8,503 nucleotides of DNA, taken from contig JAGZRP010000027.1 in NCBI GenBank assembly GCA_018381595.1, positions 1-8,503 on the forward strand, written 5' to 3'. How positions within the stretch are numbered: position 1 is the first letter of the stretch; each line of letters opens with the position of its first letter. This stretch comes from Bacillota bacterium (GTDB taxonomy: Bacteria > Bacillota_I > Bacilli_A > RF39 > UBA660). Position numbers and translations under genes: made by a program. The notes below the pieces were generated by a model. That model was not told the origin of the DNA. It ran no database searches and saw only the letters and a list, made by a program, of their open reading frames with translations. This document shows, piece after piece, positions 1 through 6,638 of the stretch.

Positions 1-1223
1 AGCCTCTTCTAATGTTTTTAATTTTTCTTTAACCAACTCGTTCTTTTTTAAAACCGTTCCATCTTCTAATACTCGATAATTTTTATGAAACAAATATTGA
101 ATAGATAGCAATTGATAAAGAGAAGAACAAACTTGTCCTAACCCGGTACAATATGGTGTTTTCAAAAAGGAAAATCCCATTCTTAAAATACAAGAAAATA
201 TCTTATTTGTCGTTGTTTTCAAAGCAGAATATTCCAATTGTAAATAGCAAGTCTGGATTCGATAAATTGGATATATCAAATAATTTATCACTTCAAATCC
301 AAAAAATATCATAGTAATGGTAAAATTTAACTGATAAAACTGATATAGTAAGAAAAACATAAAAATAGAACTTCCCATTAAAATAGCCAACAATTGATAA
401 GCATTCTTCTTGTGCTGATTATAGCAAAATTGATTTTTACTCGCATCAATTTTTGCAGTCGTTGAGATTGCTTCAAAAGAATCCCATTGTGTATCTGTAA
501 TTAATGAAATAAAAGTAATTGCTAGTGCATACTCACTCCCATATTCTAAGGCATTACTTAATCCAAATAAAAAGATAAAAAAGAAAGCAATATTGTTAAA
601 TAAATCTACAGAATTATATTTTATAAAATGAAATATTTGAAAATGAAAATGAAATCGTTCCAAGGAACGGAATAATATCACAAGCATATAAATGAAGATT
701 GCAGAAAGGGTTACTATCACTACAATAACTTGATTGGGAATTAATAGCGCACTACCAATTAAAACAACAAAATTCAATAAATTAAATCGAAGAGAATATT
801 GATTGGCAAGTGTATTTTTTCCTTCGTAGTAAAGCTTTTCTAAAATAAATGCGAAAATCAATTGAATAAATAGTTGGAGTACAGAATAAATTGCAAATAA
901 TTTATATTTTGCAACGTCCATATTCATAAACTGAATAAATGATTCTATTCGGAAAAGTAAAAATCCAAATACAATCATTCCAACTATGATACCTATTACA
1001 AGACCAGACATGACTGCATCTTGATTCTGATCCTTTTCCTTACTAATGTTTGCTCCAGTTGCAAAGATATCTTTTAAAATATACCAAATAAATTGAATGG
1101 GATATGTTAATGAAAAATATTAATTAAATCTTTATCAATAATCAAACTGAGTGCAAACCAAGAAAGAACAGGAATAAAAGACATCAATGCCAAATCAAAA
1201 GCAATCTTTAATAATCTTTTCAT
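1..1223 (-). pseudogene. MATE/MOP-like membrane transporter, frameshifted and cut by the window edge
   Basis: Reading down from the ATG at 1223 gives 38 residues (MKRLLKIAFDLALMSF...) ending at a TAA at 1107-1109. The next frame stays open from 1113 to position 1 (371 codons) and continues the same protein. Adding one base to the A5 run at 1113-1117 joins them as ...INIF-SLTYPIQF..., a conceptual product of at least 408 residues. It is mostly hydrophobic, with about 10-12 possible membrane helices, and contains TGANIS near residue 60 and ITDTQWD in the second half. Length, helix count and the early TGANIS segment suggest the MATE/MOP exporter superfamily, but I cannot confirm the family. AAGGAG lies 8 bases before the ATG. 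Because the rest is intact and uninterrupted, the break is either recent or a sequencing error. A GyrI-type MerR regulator lies just upstream, so drug export is an inference. Confidence 0.6.
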
Positions 1224-1231
1224 ACACCTTA

Positions 1232-1256
1232 CTCCTTAGTCTTTTTGATTATAACA
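1232..1256 (-). promoter_or_regulatory. Extended -10 promoter and ribosome-binding site of the transporter gene
   Basis: On the minus strand TATAAT (1248-1253) is preceded by TGT, giving the extended -10 form TGnTATAAT. A position 17 bases upstream holds only T's from the preceding terminator, so no good -35 is present. AAGGAG follows at 1232-1237. The implied leader is about 18 nucleotides, too short for a riboswitch. No MerR-type dyad is visible here, so this promoter is probably not directly controlled by the neighbouring regulator. Confidence 0.65.
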
Positions 1257-1270
1257 TAAATTAAATATAC

Positions 1271-1302
1271 AAAAAAGATATGGCTTAAGAATCATATCCT
1301 TT
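1271..1302 (-). terminator. Rho-independent terminator after the merR-type gene
   Basis: On the minus strand arms at 1293-1302 and 1273-1282 pair as a 10-bp stem (core GATATG/CATATC, one G-U pair) around a 10-base loop. The downstream arm runs into T's. It starts a few bases after the regulator's stop codon at 1308-1310 and precedes the transporter promoter, so it separates the two transcription units. Confidence 0.75.
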
Positions 1303-1307
1303 TTACT

Positions 1308-2105
1308 TTATTTTTTACAAACTGGGGCTTGAATTTCTGTAAGCCATTCTTCTTCTGGATCTTTATTCCACATTCCATCGATATAACTTTCACGGACTGG
1401 GGCAACAATTTCATAACCATGTTCCTCAATCCACTTGATTAAAAAACCATATGCCTCTCTTAAATTGGAATAAGATCCTTTATGATAGATACAAACCGCT
1501 TCAATTGGTTCTATTTTTTGAAACTTGATATGTTCATTTTCAATCCCCATTTTTTCTACAGCTTGTGAATAACGAACTTTGATATCTGTTTCTTTGTATT
1601 CACCATCTAAATATTCAACATAACAATATTCTGGTTGGATACATTTCAATGTAGGATTTAACGTTCCACATTCTTCTCCTGACTTTAAGATAAATGATAC
1701 TAATTCTGAAAAATCACGAATCGTACCCTCCATGTAATATACAATATGCTCTGGTAATTGTTTCATTATCACTTCGTATTTCATTTCTTTTCCCTCCAAT
1801 AAATCATAAATTTGAAGTAATTGATTATTAGAATCAGAGATCAGTTTTAAAACTTCTTGTTTTCGTTTATTTAAAATTTCCTGGGAATCGGTCCCTGTTA
1901 AAAGATTTCTAATATCATGAATCGATAATCCTATTTGACGATAAGCAATAATCTTCGCCAGTTCCGGAAGCTGGCTAGTTTCGTAATATCGATATCCTGT
2001 TTCAAAATCTACATATGCAGGTAATAGTAATTTTTCTTTCTCATAATATCTCAATGTTTTAACGGTTGTTTTAGATAACATAGAAAACTCTCCAATTTTA
2101 TACAT
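1308..2105 (-). CDS. MerR-family regulator with GyrI-like effector-binding domain
   Basis: The product is 265 residues. Residues 1-68 are a MerR winged helix: it opens MYKIGEFSML, then TTVKTLRYYEKEKLL, GYRYY at about 37-41 and the YRQIGLSIHDI segment. Residues 75-105 look like the MerR dimerisation coiled coil. Residues 110-262 resemble the GyrI/BmrR C-terminal ligand pocket, with HKGSYSNLREAY near 208-219 and the characteristic ending EEEWLTEIQAPV (251-262), where acidic residues contact cationic ligands in BmrR-type proteins. It lacks the metal-binding cysteine pattern of CueR/CopA regulators, so a link to the nearby copper operon is unlikely. AGGAGG at 2113-2118, seven bases from the ATG, fixes the start. 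Its promoter carries a MerR-type operator, implying autoregulation. By family it would be a drug- or lipophilic-cation-responsive activator; the ligand is unknown. Confidence 0.9.
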   Translation of the reverse strand: MYKIGEFSMLSKTTVKTLRYYEKEKLLLPAYVDFETGYRYYETSQLPELAKIIAYRQIGLSIHDIRNLLTGTDSQEILNKRKQEVLKLISDSNNQLLQIYDLLEGKEMKYEVIMKQLPEHIVYYMEGTIRDFSELVSFILKSGEECGTLNPTLKCIQPEYCYVEYLDGEYKETDIKVRYSQAVEKMGIENEHIKFQKIEPIEAVCIYHKGSYSNLREAYGFLIKWIEEHGYEIVAPVRESYIDGMWNKDPEEEWLTEIQAPVCKK

Positions 2106-2112
2106 AATCTTT

Positions 2113-2155
2113 CCTCCTAGTTATAATTTATCTCGTCCCCTTAGGGGAGAGTCAA
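2113..2155 (-). promoter_or_regulatory. MerR-type promoter with 19-bp spacer and operator dyad, plus RBS
   Basis: On the minus strand -35 TTGACT (2150-2155) is separated by 19 bases from -10 TAAATT (2125-2130). Within the spacer lies a near-perfect palindrome, TCCCCTTAGGGGA on the plus strand (2136-2148, six-base half sites around one base). A long 19-bp spacer filled by a dyad is the hallmark of MerR-family promoters, where the activator untwists DNA to realign the elements. The site lies directly before the MerR gene, so autoregulation is the natural reading. AGGAGG at 2113-2118 is the ribosome-binding site. Confidence 0.85.
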
Positions 2156-2173
2156 GCACTTTTTTTAATTTTT

Positions 2174-2202
2174 AAAAAACTTACAAATGAATGTAAGTTT
2201 TT
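2174..2202 (-). terminator. Rho-independent terminator after the SRPBCC gene
   Basis: Arms at 2192-2202 and 2175-2185 form an 11-bp perfect stem around a 6-base loop. On the minus strand the downstream arm ends in T's (to 2174). The stem overlaps two bases of the SRPBCC stop codon (2201-2203). It ends the ASCH-SRPBCC unit before the merR promoter. Confidence 0.85.
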
Positions 2203-2617
2203 ATAGACTTTCCTGATTTTCTTGTATTACTTTTTTCTCCAAATCTTCCATATATTTTTTTTGCTGGCGTTTCAAATATTGCTTCGCAAATAATTTCATG
2301 ATTGGATTCTTTACTTCTAATTCTTCTGTAAAATCTAATAATATCTTCCCAGGTTCTAATTCTTGAAATATCCCTGTCCAACTTCCTACCATATTTGAAT
2401 TTTCAATATCAAATTGGTATAGATGAATTGGTTCTTTTTTGGTAATCGTAAAAGAAATTGGATATTGATTCTTTGCATATTCTATAAAATGAGTCTCATC
2501 CACAATTTCTATATGAGATAAATCACTTCTCCAAGAGAAATCCAAATTATTTGTTACTATATTCCAAAGTAATTCTTTACTACATGAAAATTCTTTTTTG
2601 ATATTTGCTTTTATCAT
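2201..2617 (-). CDS. SRPBCC (START/Bet v1-like) domain protein
   Basis: The product is 138 residues. It opens with a strand (MIKANIKKEFSCS), a helix with the typical LLWNIVTNN (17-24), then DFSWRSDL (26-33), alternating strands with IEIVDETHFIEY and an SWTGIFQELEPGKI segment (79-92). It ends in a long amphipathic helix (about 104-133). This order (strand, WxxV-type helix, antiparallel sheet, C-terminal helix) is that of the SRPBCC hydrophobic-ligand-binding fold; no catalytic residues can be assigned. AGGAG six bases before the ATG supports the start. It lies 19 bases after the ASCH gene and shares its transcript and terminator. Its ligand and role are unknown; assignment rests on fold-like pattern rather than a diagnostic motif. 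Confidence 0.75.
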   Translation of the reverse strand: MIKANIKKEFSCSKELLWNIVTNNLDFSWRSDLSHIEIVDETHFIEYAKNQYPISFTITKKEPIHLYQFDIENSNMVGSWTGIFQELEPGKILLDFTEELEVKNPIMKLFAKQYLKRQQKKYMEDLEKKVIQENQESL

Positions 2618-2636
2618 AATCTTCTCCTACCACTTA

Positions 2637-2999
2637 TTATAATTTTGTATAAGTTTTTGTGACTTCAAACTTAAATGCCATAGCACCATATTTCTTTTCT
2701 TCTTTTTCTGTATACCAATGTTTAAATGTCTCTTTTAAAATATCACTAACAGAACGATAACGATATTTAAAATCAATATCAAAGAAATCAGCATATAGAC
2801 TCTGAAATGTTTGATAATGAGCAATTCCAGTAATCGTAACCAATACAGCCTCTTTAGAATCAGGTTCTCTATGAATTAAGATTTCATCCCCTATTTTTAA
2901 GTGTCTTCCTACTCGATCATAGAGCCTGTACCCATGTGTTTTGACACCTCGTTTGATTTTATCAAAACCAGATTCATCCATTTTCATCACATATCTCAT
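2637..2999 (-). CDS. ASCH domain (PUA-like) protein
   Basis: The product is 120 residues, about the size of stand-alone ASCH proteins. Visible family-like features, in order, are the helix with GVKTHGYRLYD (18-28, the GxKT...R pattern), LKIGDEILI (34-42, the KxGDxI strand), TITGIAHYQTFQSLY (55-69, the conserved hydrophobic-His-Tyr-x-x-Phe segment) and EKKYGAMAFKFEV (101-113, YG plus closing strand). ASCH domains share the PUA-like fold and are thought to bind RNA or modified nucleosides; some members are hydrolases acting on acetylated cytidine. Which applies here is unknown. The ATG at 2997-2999 has a GGAAGG-type site about 11 bases upstream. A promoter lies about 50 bases upstream, and the SRPBCC gene follows after 19 bases. 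Confidence 0.8.
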   Translation of the reverse strand: MRYVMKMDESGFDKIKRGVKTHGYRLYDRVGRHLKIGDEILIHREPDSKEAVLVTITGIAHYQTFQSLYADFFDIDFKYRYRSVSDILKETFKHWYTEKEEKKYGAMAFKFEVTKTYTKL

Positions 3000-3049
3000 G
3001 GTTTCAACACCCTTCCTTTTTATTCTTTCTCGTAACCCTTGATATATTC

Positions 3050-3058
3050 ATTATATCA
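3050..3058 (-). promoter_or_regulatory. Extended -10 promoter of the ASCH-SRPBCC unit
   Basis: On the minus strand TGATATAAT (TATAAT at 3050-3055, TG two bases earlier) forms an extended -10. No convincing -35 lies 16-18 bases upstream. The implied leader is about 43 nucleotides and no stable hairpin was noticed in it. Confidence 0.65.
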
Positions 3059-3125
3059 AAAGAAATGACATTTGGCGCTATATTTTTTAGGTTTACACTT
3101 TTTTAGATTCGGATTGACACCAATT

Positions 3126-3153
3126 TACTTTTTATTGTCTACAATAAAAAGTA
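3126..3153. repeat. 12-bp perfect inverted repeat overlapping the copper-operon terminator
   Basis: TACTTTTTATTG (3126-3137) and its exact complement (3142-3153) flank a 4-base loop, TCTA. The right arm shares its last bases (3149-3153) with the lower arm of the terminator at 3149-3177, so in a minus-strand RNA the two hairpins cannot be fully formed together. No target-site duplication or transposase is visible. It may be a second terminator-like structure, a protein-binding dyad or a remnant. Confidence 0.7.
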
Positions 3154-3177
3154 CATAATTCATTTAATCATGTACTT
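3144..3177 (-). terminator. Rho-independent terminator of the copA operon
   Basis: Arms at 3166-3177 and 3149-3160 form a 12-bp stem (one G-U pair) around a 5-base loop. On the minus strand it is followed by TTTATT. It lies 30 bases after the CopZ-like gene's stop codon and ends the copper operon. Confidence 0.85.
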
Positions 3178-3207
3178 GAAGAAAAAGGCATACTTGATTT
3201 GCTTTTG

Positions 3208-3426
3208 TTATTCACTCATTTTGATAACAGAAAACCCCAATGCTTCAATCTTTTCTTTTAAAATATCTTTTGCGATATTTTCCCTTAATTGAATGGTTGC
3301 CCCATTAAAATCCATTTGGCAATCTTCTACTTCCTTCAAAGAATTCAATACGTTAAAGACGCGTTTCATACACCCTTCACATTTCATATTACCAATTTCA
3401 ATTCTTATCTTTTTCTTTTCTATCAT
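3208..3426 (-). CDS. CopZ-like heavy-metal-associated (HMA) domain protein
   Basis: The product is 72 residues, the usual size of a stand-alone copper chaperone with a ferredoxin-like beta-alpha-beta-beta-alpha-beta fold. The metal site is GNMKCEGC (12-19): C16 and C19 form the CxxC pair that binds Cu(I), placed after the first strand (KKIRIEIGNM). The following helix is MKRVFNVLNSL, and EALGFSV (61-67) is the typical C-terminal segment. GGAGG six bases before the ATG fixes the start at 3426, 29 bases inside the end of copA in another frame, so translation is probably coupled to copA. By context it would carry Cu(I) to the ATPase. The helix starts with K21 R22 after C19, a basic patch common in chaperones of this type. 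Other soft metals are possible. Confidence 0.85.
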   Translation of the reverse strand: MIEKKKIRIEIGNMKCEGCMKRVFNVLNSLKEVEDCQMDFNGATIQLRENIAKDILKEKIEALGFSVIKMSE

Positions 3427-5638
3427 CTTTTTCCTCCATTTTGATATTTCTTAATCTTAACGAATTTAATACAACGGTAAAGCTACTGATTGTCATGGCA
3501 AATCCTGCAAACATCGGATTCATGGAAATTCCCCATGGTCTTAGTATCCCAATTGCAATTGGAATCATGCATATATTATAAAAAAATGCCCAAAATAAAT
3601 TTTCTTTTACAATTTGAATCGTTCTTTTGCTAATATGAAGTAAATCAACAATTTGCAATAAATGATCTTGCATAAATATGACCCCAGCCGAATTCATTGC
3701 AATATCTGTTCCAGAATTGACACTAACACCAACCGTTGCACTTGCTAAAGCAGGAGCATCATTGATTCCATCTCCTACCATCATTACCTTTTTTCCTTCA
3801 TTCATTAATTTTTCAATTTCTTTTTGCTTATCTGTCGGAAGCACTTGTGAGATAATATGTTCTATTCCAATGGACGTTGCAATCATCTCTGCTGTTTTCT
3901 CATGATCTCCAGTAAGCATAATGACTTCTTTTCCAAGTGCTTTTAATTTAGCAATTAACAATTTTGCATCGCTTCTTACAATATCTTTGACACCAACAAT
4001 TCCTAACACTTCATTTTCTAATATAAAGTAAACAATACTATTCCCCTTTTGAGATAATAACTCCTCTTCTTTTTGGTATGGATTATTTATTTGAAGTTGT
4101 TCGATTAATTTAGCATTTCCTACATATATCCATTGTTGTTCTATCTTTCCTTTTAATCCAATTCCTGGTATATTTTGAACCTCAGTTACTTCTTGCAAAG
4201 GAATTTCTTTTTCTTTGATATCATTCAAAAAAGCAGTTCCAATTGGATGGGTAGACTTACTTTCCATACTAGCAATTTTTAATAGTAACGCTTCTTTCGA
4301 AATAGATGGATGGTGATATACTTTTGAAATTTTTAAATTACCATAGGTCAATGTTCCCGTTTTATCAAATACAATCGCATCTACTTGATGAGCTGTTTCT
4401 AAGATTTCACTTGATTTTACTAAAATTCCTTTTTTGGCGCATACACCTTCACTTACTATCATTGCAAGCGGTGTTGCAAGTCCTAAAGCACATGGACAGG
4501 CAACAACTAATACGGATACAAAAAAGCGGATTGCATCACTCGTATTACTACCAAATAATAAATGACCAAACAACGTAATAATAGCGATTAAAATAATAGT
4601 TGGTACAAAATAACCACTTACTTTATCTGCAAGTTTAGCAATAGGTGCTTTGGTATTCGTTGCCTCCACAACCAATCTCACAACCTCAGAAATCATAGAA
4701 TCTTTTCCTATTTTCACAGCTTCATATAAAATAGCTCCATCCTGATTCATACTCCCAGCAATGACTTGATTTCCAACTGTTTTTTTGACAGGAATACTCT
4801 CTCCTGTGAGGAATGATTCATCTAAATGAGTCTCTCCTTCTAGGATAACACCGTCAACTGCAATTTTCATTCCTGGTTTGGCAATTAAAACATCACCTTT
4901 TTTTACCTCATCTAAAGTAACTTCTTTTTCCCCGGATTCTGTTTTTATCAATGCTACAGTTGGTGTTATTTGAACCAGTCCCTGAATGGCCTCTTTTGTT
5001 TTTTCTCTACTTTTCGCATCTATAATTCTTCCTAATTTTATAAAATAGATAACAATAATAGCAGATTCAAAATAAAGATTTTTGACATATGAATGATGAC
5101 CATAACAAATCATAACAGTTCCATAAATGCTATAAATAACACTGGCAATTACACCAATCGATACCAATGTATCCATATTAGGTGTTTTATGAATGAGATT
5201 GCGATATCCGCTTTTTAAAATGTCTCTTCCATAAATGAGAAAGAAAACAGTAATGATAAAAGATAGCATTGCATAATTCAATGAATTTTTTATCATATCA
5301 AAATAAGGAACAGATGGTAAACCAATCATATGAGACATTGATAAGTACAAAATAAAAATAGCCAAAAATGAAACAATGAATATTTGGTAATGATTTTCTT
5401 TCTTCTTTTTCTCTTTTTCACCAAGTTGATAAATTCCTAGACTTTCAAATCCCGCTTCTTGAATATATTGGTTTAACTTCTCAATCGTAAGATGGTCTTC
5501 ATATTCTATCAAAGCTTGCGCTAACACTAAATTCACTGTGGCTTTTCGTATTCCTACTTGGCGATTTAAATATTTTTCTAATCCAGAAGAACAAGCACTA
5601 CATGTCATTCCCTCGATTTTTAAAATCACTTTTTTCAT
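3398..5638 (-). CDS. copA: Cu(I)-exporting P1B-type ATPase
   Basis: The product is 746 residues, normal for a CopA with a single N-terminal metal domain. Residues 1-70 are an HMA domain with GMTCSAC (C13, C16). Hydrophobic segments at about 86-106, 120-137, 155-179 and 187-204 precede the actuator domain with TGES (278-281). The metal-transport helix has CPC (381-383), followed by phosphorylation site DKTGT (D425), the P1B-specific HP pair (H464-P465, in STHPIG), TGD (576-578) and GDGIND (622-627). Copper (P1B-1) selectivity is supported by N680...Y687-N688...P693 in helix 7 and M715..S718-S719 in helix 8. It pumps Cu(I) out of the cytoplasm at the cost of ATP. GGGAG lies six bases before the ATG. 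Its charged tail (KMEEKDDRKEKDKN) overlaps the downstream chaperone gene and encodes that gene's ribosome-binding site. It ends in TGA. Confidence 0.97.
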   Translation of the reverse strand: MKKVILKIEGMTCSACSSGLEKYLNRQVGIRKATVNLVLAQALIEYEDHLTIEKLNQYIQEAGFESLGIYQLGEKEKKKKENHYQIFIVSFLAIFILYLSMSHMIGLPSVPYFDMIKNSLNYAMLSFIITVFFLIYGRDILKSGYRNLIHKTPNMDTLVSIGVIASVIYSIYGTVMICYGHHSYVKNLYFESAIIVIYFIKLGRIIDAKSREKTKEAIQGLVQITPTVALIKTESGEKEVTLDEVKKGDVLIAKPGMKIAVDGVILEGETHLDESFLTGESIPVKKTVGNQVIAGSMNQDGAILYEAVKIGKDSMISEVVRLVVEATNTKAPIAKLADKVSGYFVPTIILIAIITLFGHLLFGSNTSDAIRFFVSVLVVACPCALGLATPLAMIVSEGVCAKKGILVKSSEILETAHQVDAIVFDKTGTLTYGNLKISKVYHHPSISKEALLLKIASMESKSTHPIGTAFLNDIKEKEIPLQEVTEVQNIPGIGLKGKIEQQWIYVGNAKLIEQLQINNPYQKEEELLSQKGNSIVYFILENEVLGIVGVKDIVRSDAKLLIAKLKALGKEVIMLTGDHEKTAEMIATSIGIEHIISQVLPTDKQKEIEKLMNEGKKVMMVGDGINDAPALASATVGVSVNSGTDIAMNSAGVIFMQDHLLQIVDLLHISKRTIQIVKENLFWAFFYNICMIPIAIGILRPWGISMNPMFAGFAMTISSFTVVLNSLRLRNIKMEEKDDRKEKDKN

Positions 5639-5663
5639 AATTATCTCCCATCTATTATTTTGT

Positions 5664-5684
5664 GAATGAATTTAAGATTCATTC
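5664..5684. promoter_or_regulatory. Inverted repeat in the copA leader, candidate operator
   Basis: GAATGAAT (5664-5671) and ATTCATTC (5677-5684) are perfect 8-base inverted arms around five bases, TTAAG. The repeat begins about 10 bases downstream of the copA -10, essentially at the transcript start, where a repressor would block initiation. It does not match the CopY box (TACAnnTGTA) or a CsoR-type GC-rich site. Arms of this spacing would suit a dimeric helix-turn-helix repressor, TetR-like by appearance. A leader mRNA hairpin is the alternative. Confidence 0.6.
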
Positions 5685-5693
5685 GTTAAATTG

Positions 5694-5702
5694 ATTATAT
5701 CA
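5694..5702 (-). promoter_or_regulatory. Extended -10 promoter of copA
   Basis: On the minus strand TGATATAAT (TATAAT at 5694-5699, TG at 5701-5702) is a strong extended -10. Candidate -35 sequences about 16-17 bases upstream (TTATTT or CTTATT) are weak. It lies between the DUF362 terminator and the leader inverted repeat. Confidence 0.7.
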
Positions 5703-5742
5703 CATTCCATTTTAGAAATAAGTTTCATATAGATAAAGTGAA

Positions 5743-5773
5743 ATAGAAAAACAGTATCTTTTAATACTGTTTT
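5743..5773 (-). terminator. Rho-independent terminator after the DUF362 gene
   Basis: Arms at 5764-5773 and 5748-5757 form a perfect 10-bp stem (AAAACAGTAT and its complement) with a 6-base loop, followed on the minus strand by T-rich sequence. The stem overlaps the stop codon at 5772-5774. It closes the three-gene operon. Confidence 0.85.
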
Positions 5774-6638
5774 AATCGACTGAAATCAGTTGATAGACTC
5801 TTGAACCAATATTTAACTGAGAAGCAGCCTCTATCGTATGGATTCCATTTCTAGACTCAATTCGTTCCATCAAATGGTCTTTTCCTGGATCAGTTGATTG
5901 GTAAACCAAATCAAGACATGCTTGGTCTAAGGCTACAGGATCTAAAGACGCGAGCATTCCGATATCTTGCATACAAGGATCTTCTGCTTTCGCACAACAA
6001 TCACAATCAACTGATAAATTACACATAATATTGATAAAAACAATCTTATCTTGATAGTAATCAACAATAGATTTAGAAGCATCCGCCATAGATTCTAAAA
6101 ATAAGTCATGTGGTGCAGACCATATTTCTTCTGGTTTTCCGGCTCCATGAATATAAGCTTTTCCATGAGAGGAAGCAAGACCAATAGAAATATTTTTTAA
6201 GGCTCCTCCATATCCACCCATAGGATGTCCTTTAAAATGAGATACAACTAACATGGCATCATAATTTTTCATATGACTTCCTACATAGTTTTTCTTTATC
6301 ACCTGTCCTTCAGGAATTTCTAATGCCATCTCACCTTCACTATCTAATATATCGACAGAAAACATATCCGACCAACCATGTTCTTCCATTAATTTTTTAT
6401 GTTTTTCTGTATCATTTCTTTCTCCATCATAAGCAGTATTGCATTCAACAACTGTTCCATTTACATGCTCGATAATATCTTTTAAAAATTCAGGACGTAA
6501 ATAATTCTGATTTCCTTTTTCTCCAGAATGTACTTTTACAGCAACTTTTCCTTTTAATGTAACACCCAACGCTTCATATAATTTCACAATATTTTCTTTT
6601 GTAATACGATGAGTAAAATATACCTTTGATTCTTTCAT
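5772..6638 (-). CDS. DUF362 family protein without a ferredoxin domain
   Basis: The product is 288 residues with the DUF362 core: KVAVKVHSGE (31-40), VVECNTAY (63-70), VVSHFKGHPMGGYGGALKNIS (131-151), GIHTIEAA (265-272) and DPVALDQACLDLVY (233-246). Longer DUF362 proteins (COG2768 type) carry a [4Fe-4S] ferredoxin module; here the stretch after GKAYIHGAGKP (159-169) passes directly to a helix (EEIWSAPHDLFLESM) with no CxxCxxC pattern. Instead a cysteine cluster lies near the C-terminal part: C206, C212, C214, C215 and C222, plus H134/H138, which could bind a metal or cluster (inference). The ATG directly follows the upstream gene's TAG with no gap; GAGGG lies about 10 bases upstream. There is no signal peptide, so it is likely cytoplasmic. 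The biochemical function of the family is not established. Confidence 0.9.
   Translation of the reverse strand: MKESKVYFTHRITKENIVKLYEALGVTLKGKVAVKVHSGEKGNQNYLRPEFLKDIIEHVNGTVVECNTAYDGERNDTEKHKKLMEEHGWSDMFSVDILDSEGEMALEIPEGQVIKKNYVGSHMKNYDAMLVVSHFKGHPMGGYGGALKNISIGLASSHGKAYIHGAGKPEEIWSAPHDLFLESMADASKSIVDYYQDKIVFINIMCNLSVDCDCCAKAEDPCMQDIGMLASLDPVALDQACLDLVYQSTDPGKDHLMERIESRNGIHTIEAASQLNIGSRVYQLISVD

Noticed and set aside
1308..2105. CueR-like copper regulator
   Set aside because: The C-terminal part is a long GyrI-like domain and lacks the short metal-binding loop with paired cysteines of CueR proteins.
2181..2381. Minus-strand 66-codon open frame
   Set aside because: It lies inside the SRPBCC gene in another frame, runs through the terminator, and has no supporting start signal.
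3114..3145. Plus-strand promoter from TTGACA (3114-3119) and TACAAT (3140-3145)
   Set aside because: The spacer is 20 bases, the -10 lies inside the inverted repeat, and no plus-strand gene follows.
3126..3153. Insertion-sequence terminal repeat
   Set aside because: The two arms are only four bases apart, with no transposase or flanking target duplication.
3398..3400. Mycoplasma-type genetic code (TGA as Trp)
   Set aside because: TGA ends copA at its natural C-terminus, and tryptophans in the reading frames are encoded by TGG.
3678..4578. Plus-strand open frames opposite copA (3678-3905 and 4306-4578)
   Set aside because: They are antisense shadows of conserved ATPase motifs, with low-complexity hydrophobic translations.
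5639..5771. Copper-responsive riboswitch or CopY/CsoR box upstream of copA
   Set aside because: No TACAnnTGTA or GC-rich CsoR-like site is present and the leader is too short for a structured sensor.
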